This document shows, piece after piece, positions 1-10,075 of a DNA stretch of 64,000 bases. The position numbers were made by a program, and so were the translations under genes. Numbering within the stretch: the stretch's first letter is position 1; each line of letters begins with the position of its first letter. This DNA is from Dromaius novaehollandiae (lineage: Eukaryota; Chordata; Aves; Casuariiformes; Dromaiidae), in assembly GCF_036370855.1 (NCBI RefSeq), contig NC_088099.1:143733017-143797016 (forward strand), read 5' to 3'. Under the pieces are notes generated by a model. It worked only from the letters and a program-made list of their open reading frames with translations, was not told the origin of the DNA and did not search any database.

Positions 1-2094
1 ATGGTTAATGCCCTAGCCTCCAAGTTACTTGTTTTAAACAACTGCTGAGTGCAAAAATTACAGCTCTGGGCATTAAATAGCCAGGAAACCATAAACGTGT
101 CCTGCTGAAAACCAGCTATGTAATTTAGAAAAGGTGATTTTAAAGCAGCACTTTCAAATCCAGAAGCTCTGTATGGTTCTAGGAGATTTTGAGTTATACC
201 AGGCCACACTGGGGGAGCCTGTGCCCTTTTTGAGACCTTCCCCTTCTTCAAGCTCATTTAAAGAAAAAACATATAGGAAAGCATTTTATGGTTGCAAACA
301 TACATTAAAAAACTGTGGACAAACACAGGGTTGCCCATGAGGCTAACACTGGCTCCTAGATAAGTGACCTGCCCAGCTCCCCCAACACTGATGAAGACTG
401 TGCGCCTGGTTAATTATTTCGCTGCACAATTAGCAGATAAGGAGGACAAGTGCTTTAACCCTGCTGTGAGTGACATGTTGTCTCTCTCCTACAGCTTGAT
501 AGCATCCAGGTCAATATGGTCTATGTGTTGCTGTCCAGGCCTGCTGTGGAGCTGGGGGACAGGAGCGGGGGGGCCCTGTAGGTACTCTCAGGTGGCACAG
601 AGCAGGAGCCTGCGCCCCAAAGCACAGCCTGGTGGCCACCGCGCCACACAGAGCTGGGGCTGCACTGCAGCATGACGGGAGCTGAGCTGCTGCACTGACG
701 GGTGTCATGTTGGCAGCTGAGCTTCAGACTCTTGCTAGCAACTGTGAAGAATAAAAGCACTTCATTTTCCAGTGAAAGCTCAATTTGCTGGTGATATCTG
801 AGGGAGCTGGGGCCTAGGAGCTGGTGTTACCTACTTGTGCCCCAATTCTTCCCTGTCCCAGGACATGCTCAGCCCAGGTGAAGCCAGCAAGCCCATGCTA
901 GGCTGAGCACTGAGCCTTGTGGGGAGTAGTACCCTATTTTGACACTTCAAGTGGATAGAGCTCAGTTTGTTGACAGAACTCCATAAAGCTTTGCCATCCC
1001 TTCAAACACTGAAACTCATTCAAGAGCTCCACTTTAGCTTTCTAATTTAAAAAAAAATTAATCTGTTTTTTTCATGAGGAATTACTGCACCCAAGCCAAA
1101 CAATAGAAGGCAGAGCAGGACTAGTCTAGCTGAGCTACGCCTTTTGTGAAGATGTCAGATGCATGGTTCTTTTTGGTATCTTTGGTTGTGGATGGTACAC
1201 TGTGTGATGTTGTATACATCTGTGGGGTCTTTATGAGCCTTTGAAATGTGTTCTCTTGTGCTTCTTCTTCCCTTCTCTCCCCATCTCTGCTTCTCCCCAC
1301 TGTCACCTTCTCTCCACGCTCTTCTACCCCTGACCTGCTCTCAGAGCTTGCGATTGCTGCCGTATGCAGAGGTGCTGGCCCTGTCACACAAGGCTTTATA
1401 GAGCTAGAACAGGAACAGTGCAGAGCTGCCCAAGCCCCCATCCTGAAGATTTAGAGCTGCCCCGGGTTTTCCTGAGGGTGCTCTGGTCAGAGGAGGCACA
1501 AAAACAAACATTCAGATGAGGTGCTGTTCCCCAGGGAGACCAGAGCTGCAATCCTCTTGCTATTTCTAATTCAGGTAGCAGGTAGATACACTGCCCTCCA
1601 CCCTGTCCCATCCCCTAAAAGCACTTAAGCCATAATTAAGGCACCCTTTCATTGTTTCCACTGATTTTTGACCTCTTAAGGCTAGCAATGCTACCTACAC
1701 ATGCATATACATACATATATATACCACCACCTTCTCTTTTTTACAATGTTATCCCATACATACAGCAAAGGAGAACTGCATGGGACAGAAATCCAGCATC
1801 TTAAACCTTGTTCTGGCCTAGCACAGCTTAAATTTCCTTTGCCGTCTTCAAGTAGGAAAGGAATGTGCAGAGCACAGAGCCCATCCTACAGCCAGCTGTC
1901 TTATTGTATGGGCTTCATGGACTCCAATGACCTGAATCAAACAAGGCTTAGTGAGGGCACTGTGAAAACTGTACTCTGGCACAGGCGGTATCCTCAGAAG
2001 ATCCATGGGAACAAGTTCCTTTAATTTCAGTGCACCCCTTGAAATTACTAAAATCTGTATTTTGAAAAGCACTTGACAGGGTTGGCAGTAGTCC
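1..2094. other. Intergenic DNA, no gene recognised
   Basis: About 2.1 kb of ordinary non-coding sequence. Only short chance reading frames (up to about 107 residues) are present; none resembles a known protein and none has a coherent splice context. A short AT-rich dinucleotide stretch lies near 1700-1730. I see no RNA gene and no recognisable repeat family. Confidence 0.6.
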
Positions 2095-2185
2095 CCCATT
2101 GAGCAGGAGCTTGGAGTAGATGACCCTCAGAGGTCTCTTCCAACCAGCTAGTCCCTTCCAGCCATAGCACATGCTATGACTTTGG
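2095..2185 (+). repeat. CR1 LINE 3'-end remnant, plus orientation
   Basis: The segment around 2100-2146 matches the pattern of the CR1 3' untranslated end on the + strand (TAGATGACCCTCAGAGGTC followed by TTCCAACC). It is diverged and its terminal octamers are no longer clear. It ends just before a younger CR1 in the opposite orientation, so the two 3' ends face each other. Family assignment is from memory of the CR1 consensus. Confidence 0.55.
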
Positions 2186-2212
2186 GAAATTATTGTTCAA
2201 AGACAGTCACAG

Positions 2213-2690
2213 AATCACAGAGTAGTTGGGGTTGGAAAGGCTCTCTGGAGATCATGTAGTCCAAAACCCTGAGCACAAGCAGGGTCACCTGGAGCACATT
2301 GCCCAGGATTGTGTCCGGATGACTTCTGAATATTGCCAAGGGTGGAAACTCTACAACCTCTCTGGACAGCCTGTTCCAGCGTTCAACCACCCTCACAGTA
2401 AAGAAGTGTTTTCTTGTGTTCAAGTGGAATTTCTTGCATTTCAGTTTGTGCCCATTGCCTCTCATCCTGTCACTGGGCACCACTGAAAAGAGCCTGGCTC
2501 ATTTCTTTTGGCACCCCCATCATCTATTTATGCACATTGATCAGATCCCCCTTGAGCCTTCTCTTCTCTGGGCTGAACAGTCCCAGCTCTCTCAGCCTCT
2601 CCTTGTATGAGAGATGCCTCAGTCCCTTAATCATCTTTGTGGCCCTACACTGGACTCATTCCAGTAAGTCTATGTCTTTCTTGGATTGTG
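2213..2690 (-). repeat. CR1 LINE, 5'-truncated 3' end (young copy A)
   Basis: Chicken-repeat-1 non-LTR retrotransposon lying on the minus strand. Its 3' terminus is at the left edge, where CACAGAATCACAGAG is the complement of the CR1 terminal octamers. Read on the minus strand, 2190-2483 still encodes the C-terminal ORF2 tail in one frame (motifs HKLK, FHLNTRKHFFTVRVVERWNRL, LGNVLQV). The copy is truncated at about 2690, losing endonuclease and reverse transcriptase, so it cannot move. It is about 97% identical by eye to the copy at 5900-6515 over the shared ~470 bases. Confidence 0.95.
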
Positions 2691-4756
2691 TGCCATCCAT
2701 GGAAATAAGTGCATGTTCTTAAGTTTGCTTAAGAATAATCCCCATCAGCCTGAACCCTCAAATTTAATTCTTGAACTCAAGTTTCAAACAGAGGCCTAAA
2801 TTCCAGGCAAGATACTCTGAGTCCCTGAGGTGTTAGACCAACTTGACAACTATCTTGAGGTTAATTCAGTCCCTTAATTCTGCGTCATTCCAGTGTATTT
2901 TACAAAAATGTCCACTGAGAGCTGCAAAACAGGAGGCTGAAGTTAGGATTTATAAGGAAGAAAGGGACGGAGAAGCTTTAAAATAGCTGGTACTGGCCAT
3001 GATGAAATTTTCAACAGTGTTGAAGCTGACAAGAAGAGCTTTCTTGTTTGGCTTATTTAAAAATTTAATTAAATGTCTTTCCTGTTAACCTGCAGGTCTT
3101 AGACACAGTAACTCAGTGCTTATTTTCTTAGTCTGTTCTTTTGTCTGTAACACTTCTGTGAAAGTAAATGCTTCCAGACTTCTTTCTCCCTCTGTTCCTT
3201 AGTGACTCATCTAGGCAGGTATTTTCTAAACATCCTATGTAGCCTCCTAAGAGATGATGTTCTTTCCAGGTACTAGCTGAAAAGTGTACCTGCTTAGAAT
3301 AAAGCATAAATTGTAAGGCAATATGTCAGTTTGGAATGAGTAATTCAGTTCTTTGCATAGCAAGGATTGTTTTTGTTACAAGAAAAAAAGGACAAAAGAT
3401 CTTAAAGGTAGGATACCTTAACAGCAAGCTATACGTTTCTCAGTTTAATATACCCTTCAGGTTCAGTTACAGGTAGCTCTTAGTCTTCAATGCTCTACAA
3501 CAATAAAACAATAAGTATCCTGGACTTGTGTCATTCTGCCCACCCTTAACATCCCAGGAGTATTATTTTAAGGAGTCAGATTATTCCTGGAAAAAAAAAT
3601 ATAGAATTTGAAATGTCATTTCCACATGGCTAAGACTGTGTTTGAGGTCATTTGCTCAAAGAACCACACAAATGAAAAGTACAACTTCCTGTCTACACCA
3701 TCATTTCTAAAGAGGATCTCAAGTGCTTTGTTTTACAGCATTCTGGTCCTGGTGTGAGCACTATGTGTCAGCGCCAGCCACGGGACCAGACACAGGGAGG
3801 ATACTTGGGGACGACTTTCAGTTTTGAAGTTTTTTTCTGTAGGACAACTTAATACAAAGTAGGCTGATCCCAGTCATTTCATAGTTCATACTAATCTAGA
3901 ACAGGAAGGCCATGTCAGCCTCAAGCCCAGACCTGTTTGTCTCTGCTCAAGTAGATATAAAAAAGTAGATATAAAAATTATTGCTAAGCCATGATGTTTT
4001 CTTGCATGGCTAAATTCTGGTGGTGAACAACTATCAATGCCAAGGGCCTGATCAAAGAGTTGAGCTTACACTTCTGACTTATGACACATAAATCAAGATG
4101 AATTATGTGATGAAAGCACTTGCATTATTGGCCTGTCCATGCTGTGCTGTCTTGCTCATTTTACCTATTTAGTATGTGGAAAGATTACAAAGATTCTACA
4201 AGTACAGAAAATTGCACTAATCAGAGCAAAGAATTCATTTCTTACTTGCTGCTAGAATTCAGAATGAAGGAGATTTCCTCATAGTTTTTAAATTACTGTG
4301 TCTAAACCTCTAAATTAAGACTATTCAAGGATGTTCTCAGTGTGGTAAGGGAAGGCTCTTCAGAAAAGGATAATCCTGCCTCATCTAGCCATCTCGGTGG
4401 AGTTCAACACATGTTTATTCTGGAGATGCCTGACAGCTGGATTCAGTACCTCCAGCTCCTGCCTGTTTTAAATGCCAGGCATGTTCTCCACTCCATTTAC
4501 CTCTCTAACAAATGTCACACTTTCTGGGACAAGTTATTTCATCTCTCTGGACAGCAGCGATAGCAGGGAAGCCACGAAAAACTTGAACAAGGCTCTTACT
4601 TTCTTTAGAGCTCAAAAAAGAGAGACGGTTTCCAGCTCCCTGACTAGCAGCTCCCTTGCTGAGATGAGATTTGGCACTTTCTCCTTCTCTGTCTTCTGAT
4701 GTGACAGAGCCAAGGAGGAATCAGCCTGGTTCTGCTTGTGCATCAGACAGGCGGGT
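2691..4756. other. Intergenic DNA, no gene recognised
   Basis: Two kilobases of non-coding DNA without convincing coding potential. A short tandem duplication (AGTAGATATAAAA twice) lies near 3951-3980. A stretch near 4480-4556 is MIR-like and is listed separately. Nothing else stands out. Confidence 0.6.
4480..4556 (+). repeat. Possible ancient MIR-like SINE remnant
   Basis: The end of this stretch (GGGACAAGTTATTTCATCTC followed by TCTGGACAG) resembles the conserved core of MIR-type amniote SINEs, in which a GGGCAAGTCACTT-like motif is followed by a pyrimidine-rich segment. It is highly diverged and short. The alternative is chance resemblance. Confidence 0.25.
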
Positions 4757-4819
4757 GCGCGCACACACACGCACACACACTCATACACACACACACAGAC
4801 ACACACACACACACACACA
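4757..4819 (+). repeat. (CA)n dinucleotide microsatellite, interrupted
   Basis: A GCGC-led run of CA dinucleotides with a few interruptions (CG, TCAT, GA), the longest uninterrupted block being near 4800-4819. It produces spurious Thr/His- and Cys/Val-rich reading frames on both strands. Likely length-polymorphic. Confidence 0.97.
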
Positions 4820-5254
4820 GCTTCCCTTCCCCCATTTCCTCCTGGTGTCTTCTCCATATGTGGCAAACAGGCTGTAATATGGCTCCCAGTGCTAAGAGAT
4901 CGGTGTTGATTATTCCCAAATGCTTGAAGGCGGGCTTGCTATCCTGAGAGGACATAGCGAAACTCCTGTTATCCTCTCCTGCCTGCCAGCTGCTTCGGGG
5001 ATGGGGCTCATTTCCAGAGCACACGAAGCAACTCCATAGAGCACAAAATGTGGGACGCCCCTGAGCAGTTGTGGGATGTCCCCTCACAGACCCCCCTGCC
5101 TCAAGCTGACCCCTGCAGGGCTCAGGAATGGGAGGGAAGGAGCTGGAGTCTCTGCAGAGGGTAAGGGAAAATCATGGCACAGTTGCCACCGGGTTGCCAG
5201 GAACACAGCTCACATTAGAGGCTTTGTCAACAGAACTGTCATCACAAACAGTGG

Positions 5255-5450
5255 CAAGGCAAAAGAAAGAGAGGGAAAGGGAAATGCCATAAGGAATAAG
5301 AAAGGATGGAATGTGGAAGAGGAAAGGAAGGAAGCAGAAAAGAAAATATAAATAAAGTGAACAGCTATTGCTACTGTAGCCAAAATAATGCAAGAATGTG
5401 GAGAGGGAAGAAGCAGGAAGAAAGACTGAAACAATAAAGACAAAGTAAAT
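5255..5450 (+). repeat. Purine-rich low-complexity tract
   Basis: About 200 bases dominated by A and G, with short GAAA, GGAA and AGGA units and only occasional pyrimidines. It explains the Phe/Leu/Ser-rich reading frames on the minus strand here. No coding or RNA gene is supported. Confidence 0.7.
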
Positions 5451-5826
5451 CTATGAAGCAATGCCAGAAGATAGGAAGGAGTCGGACTGACCTGCTCCCA
5501 GCACAGCTACATTTCCGTGCTCTGAGACTCTCCCCACCCTCCTGGACCTTGTCACAGAGCAGAGAACGAGCCAGAGGGAAATCATGATATTTGTTGGCTT
5601 CAGTTCCAAGGTCTCTGCTTTGTGCTAAACCCTGTGCAAAATCATGCAGCAGGGTGAAATGCAGGCAGCTGAAGGCAAACATCTTTTGATGTTTGGGTTA
5701 AAAAAGAAAAAAGATAGAAGCTGAGAAATTCATGTACCCTGCAGAAGCACATAGCTGTGTTGGGAAGGCTGAGTGGAGACAGGTCAAAGTGGAGCTGAAG
5801 GAATGGCTCTACAGAAGTAGGTGTAT

Positions 5827-5851
5827 GGGGGTGGGGAGGGGGGAGGGAGGG
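5827..5851 (+). other. G-quadruplex-type motif
   Basis: Five runs of three or more G separated by single bases (GGGGG-T-GGGG-A-GGGGGG-A-GGG-A-GGG). This satisfies the usual G3+N1-7 pattern on the + strand. It sits about 50 bases from the 3' terminus of the CR1 copy starting at 5900. Confidence 0.75.
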
Positions 5852-5899
5852 AGCAGCCAGCCCAGCACAGGGGCTCATGGGGAAAGCTTCATGGGAAGG

Positions 5900-6515
5900 A
5901 TCACAGAATCACAGAGTAGTTGAGTTTGGAAAGGCTCTCTGGAGATCATGTAGTCCAAAACCCTGAGCACAAGCAGGGTCACCTGGAGCACATTGCCCAG
6001 GATTGTGTCCGGATGACTTCTGAATATTGCCAAGGGTGGAAACTCTACAACCTCTCTGGACAGCCTGTTCCAGCGTTCAACCACCCTCACAGTAAAGAAG
6101 TGTTTTCTTGTGTTCAAGTGGAATTTCCTGCATTTCAGTTTGTGCCCGTTGCCTCTCGTCCTGTCACTGGGCACCACTGAAAAGAGCCTGGCTCATTTCT
6201 TTTGGCACCCCCCATCATCTATTTATGCACATTGATCAGATCCCCCTGGAGCCTTCTCTTCTCTGGGCTGAACAGTCCCAGCTCTCTCAGCCTCTCCTTG
6301 TATGAGAGATGCCTCAGTCCCTTAATCATCTTAGTAGCCCTACACTGGACTTGCTCCAGTAGCTCCAAGTCTCTCTTATATTGGGGAGCCCAGCACTGGA
6401 CACAGTACTCCAGATGTGGCCTCACTAGGGCTGCATAGAGCGGGAGGATCACCTCCCTCAACCTGCTGGCAATGTTCTTCCTAATGCAACCCAGGATGCT
6501 GTGGAAGGTGCATGG
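5900..6515 (-). repeat. CR1 LINE, 5'-truncated 3' end (young copy B)
   Basis: Second young CR1 fragment on the minus strand, with its 3' terminus at the left (CACAGAATCACAGAG). It is longer than copy A and keeps more of ORF2. Minus-strand translation of 6219-6461 gives the typical CR1 thumb/C-terminal region ([19 protein letters not shown], then a [12 protein letters not shown]-like motif and [14 protein letters not shown]). A second frame, 5875-6177, gives the extreme C-terminus, so a frameshift (C-run near 6207) splits the ORF. It carries no reverse-transcriptase active site and is immobile. Confidence 0.96.
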
Positions 6516-8129
6516 ATTCTCATGGCCTGGTGAGGAGCATGCAGCTGAGGCAAGGAGACAAACGTACAGGGATCTCTGTTATTTTACTTCATTTTCTTAG
6601 CTGCTCTGCCACTTATGGCAAACAAATGCTTGTCAGTTTTGAAGAAGCTGGGTTGGAATCATTTAATCAGCTGCCATCGCTGACTTTCACAGTCAGCGGA
6701 CATGTGGGTGCCACGCTCAGAGATGCCTGTCAGGCTAATGAGGGCAGTCAGTTTGGGTGGGGATGGCAGCCTGGGGAACCCGTGGAAGACTGGTGAGAAA
6801 ATGATTCATCCAGGGCAGGGAGAAGATTAAAAAAAATCTCTCCCTGGAAAAGTGCAGCCCCGAGAGGCAAAATGGGACCTTGGGTTTGCTGTACCCTGAT
6901 ATGAACACACATAGTGACTGGTTAACATAAAAAAAAGGCCTGAGCACTGTTTCTGCTCACATTCCCCTGAAGCTGCCTGACCAGTTGCAGCAGCAAAACT
7001 TTGTAGCACTCTCTCTGCAGCTTCTCGTGACTTGGCCCTGCTGTCAACTCCTCTCAACAGCCCAGCTCCTGTGGACGACCAAGGGCCTGGTCAGGGTCAG
7101 CATGGCCTCTGTGTTTCTCTTAGCCAGGGAGTTGTGTGAGGTTTTAATGCCAAAAACATATTTTACTTTCTGATTTGAAAAGCTGTGCTCCAGCTGGAGC
7201 CCAATGTTGACCCATTATCTATATTGTGCTGTACACTAAAGGAGGCCCCCTTCCCGAAACAATCAACCTTATAATTGTCTGTTCCCATCCATGTGGAGAA
7301 ACCAATTATCTTCCATGGGACTGCATGCCTGAGCAAACCTGAGGGCTTCTGCATGAATGCATTTTACCTAGAAATGGATTGTGGCATCATTTTTAATTCA
7401 GAAGGAGCTTGATGTCCGGGTGCAGGCAGGGCTGGCAGTTCAGCAAGGGCTGTAAGCAGGGTACTGAGGGTAACATGAGGCAGGCCGTGCATTTGCTGGC
7501 AGGGCCTCATCCCACAAGCCCCACGCAAACAGATCAGGACAGGGCTCAGGACTGTAGCCAGGGCCAGCCCCAAGTCCAGGGCCAGCCAGGAAGTCAGTCC
7601 ACAGGTCAGGGTCTGGGTGTGGATCATCAGGTACATGGCTGGGCATCAGCACGACTGCTATGTAGCTCAGGGAGTGGGGGGCAAGTGCAAAAGCCTGAAT
7701 TGAAATGCACTCCTGAGCAAAGGGGCTGCAGACCTCAGAAGGTATCTCATAACTTCATCTCAAACAGCTTTTCCTTCTCTACAGTTTCAAGGCTGGACAG
7801 GCACTTATCAAAGCTAGTCCAGATCACCAGGAGCCAAACCTCCAGAAGGGGGAATATGCTCATGGTTCTAACACTTCAAGTCTAAACTTTTCATCACCAA
7901 ATCCCAGTCATTTATCTCAGGAATCTCAAATGTGCCAAATTTAAATTCTTGTTCTGTTGGGCCAGCCATCTTGGGGTGCTCCCCACTGGGGAAAGAGCAG
8001 CGAAGACAGCAGATTTGGAAGGATAACAGGCAGCAAGGACAGCTGGGACAGCCCTGGGTAAACATCTTCAGAAGCAGTCTCCCCTCCATTTCTGTCACAG
8101 GCAGATGTAATCAGGGAATAACAGAAGAG
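6516..8129. other. Intergenic DNA; GC-rich, weakly repetitive stretch at 7415-7680
   Basis: No gene recognised. Around 7415-7680 the sequence is GC-richer and internally repetitive, with CCAGGGCCAGCC recurring and many CAGG/GTCAGG units, like an eroded minisatellite. This gives a 158-residue reading frame at 7409-7885 on the + strand that is Gly/Gln-rich and looks non-genic. The rest is ordinary non-coding DNA. Confidence 0.5.
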
Positions 8130-10075
8130 GGCTTGGGGAGGGACCTCTGGAGGTCTTTAGTCCAGCCATCTACCCAGAGCAGGACAACCACTAGCACTAC
8201 ATCAGTTCAGCCATAGCTTTGTCTAGGCAAGTCCTGAAAACCTTCAAGACATTTGGAGCCTTTCTCAACAATGCCTCTAGCGCTGCAACTGCCTCCTAAT
8301 GAAGTTTTTCTTAAAGTCCAGTCTGAACCTCCCAAGCTACAACTTGTGGTCATTACCCCTTGTTTTATGTTCTGCCAGTACAAGAAAGAGCTTGGCTCCA
8401 CTGACTTTGTAACTGCCCCTTCAAGCAGTTGAAGCCTACTACTAGTGACCCTGTTATTTCCTCTTAGCAACAAGCACAACTCCCTCAATATCACCTCACA
8501 GGGCAATGCACCACACCTGTAACCATCTTGGTAGCGCTCCACTGGCCCTGCTCCTGTTTCTCTATCCTCCTGGAACCAGGAGCACCTCACTGGTGTGGAG
8601 CAGACGGAGAATAATTCCCTCTGATCTGCGGGCTACACTCCTCCTAATGTAGCCCACTGTGAAGTTTGCATTATCTGCAATGAGAGCACACTATTAACTC
8701 ATATTCTTTTCCCCTCTACCATAACCAAACTGCTCCTCCTGATTTAGTATGGTCTGCAAAGTTGCTGGGGGTGCATTCTGTCTCATCACTCTGGTCATTG
8801 ATGCAGATAATGAACACTGCCAGCCTCGGTATTGACACCTGGGGTTTTCCGATTGTTAGTGGCCTCTAGCTGGACCTCAAGCAACCCTCTGATGCTGGTG
8901 GTCCAGCGAATTTTCAGTCCGGCTAGCAGACTGTTCTTCCAGCTCATACTACTATATCCTTCAAATAAGAGTGCTGTGGGTGACAGTGTCAAAAGTTTTA
9001 CTGCTGTTGAGGTACACTACATCCACCTCTCCCTCCTTGCCCACAGAACCAGTCATTTCATCATGGATGGCAATCAGGTTGGTCAAACATGATTTGCCAT
9101 TCGTAAATCCATGTTGACTGGTCCTGATTATCTTCTTCTCCTTCATGCGCTTGGAAGCAGATTCCAGGAAGATATGCTCCTCACTTTTCTAAGACTGAAG
9201 TGAGGTTGAATAGCCTATAGTTCCCAATCTTCTTTCTTGCCTTTCTTAAAGATGGGCATAATGTCACCCTTTTTGAAATTGCAAGGAGTACTCCCTGTTC
9301 CTGTGATTTTCCATACATGATGGTTAGCGGCCTCCTAATCGTATTGGCCAGCTCTTCCAGCACTTCCATCTATTGCCTGGATAGCAATACATCCATTTTC
9401 TCTAAGTAGTTACTAACCTGTTCCTACCCTCTGCTGGCTGCCCCTGTTCTTCCCAAACCATGCTTGTATGCATAGAGGTCTGGAAGCAGGTTTTATCTTT
9501 GAAGGTAATCAATTACTGTGAAGGCACTGATTACTTCAGCCTTTTCGATATCATCCATCACTAGGTTGTTCCCCCCCTTCAGCAAATAACTCACATTTTT
9601 TCTGAACTTCTCTTTGTTACTAGTATACTTCTTCTTACCCTTTATGTCCTTTGCTAGTTTTACCGCCAGCAGAACTTTGGACTTCCTGATTTTGTTCTGC
9701 GATCTCCAAGCAGTGCTTTTATACTCTTTGTTTGCTGCTTGTCCTTGTTTACGTATCTTCTTTGCTATCTTTTTGCAGTTTGGTTCAGTGAGAAGCTCCT
9801 TGCTTAGGCAAGCAGGCCTTCTACTAAAATTCCTGGACCAACTGCCCAGCAGGATGGTTTCTTCCTCAGCTCTCAGTGTTTGCTTTAAAAATCTGCCAGC
9901 TCTCCTAGGCACCTTTTTCATTTGCAGCACCTTCCCAGGCGATTCTTTCTAGCAAAACCCTAAACAAGCTAAAGTCTGTTCACCGGAAGTGCAGAGTCCT
10001 GACTCTGCTGCTTGCCTTCACATTTTTCCTCCAGAGTCTGAACTCAGTCATCTCAGGTTGAAGAGGTAACCCCAT
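8130..10075 (-). repeat. CR1 LINE, older ~1.95 kb copy with decayed ORF2
   Basis: A long but 5'-truncated CR1 on the minus strand, 3' end at left. Minus-strand translation recovers ORF2 in order. The post-endonuclease linker is at about 9960-10060 (EMTEFRLWRK, then TLHF-stop-TDFSLFRVLLER). The pre-RT domain is at 9493-9930 (SRRPACLSKELL, EKAEVISAF). The RT fingers are at 9181-9369 (IGNYRLFNLTSVLEK) and the RT palm at 8961-9146 (QHGFTNGKSCLTNLIA, VVYLNSSKTFDTV). The active-site box at 8749-8760 reads FADH instead of FADD. Thumb/C-terminal coding near 8207-8590 is badly eroded, and part of the palm-thumb segment looks deleted. Frameshifts and stops make it a fossil. It is clearly older than copies A and B. 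Confidence 0.93.

Noticed and set aside
4612-5087. Cys/Val- and Thr/His-rich reading frames
   Set aside because: They are translations of the CA microsatellite.
7409-7885. 158-residue plus-strand frame
   Set aside because: Its first half is a repetitive GC-rich tract translated into Gly/Gln/Pro; no family resemblance.
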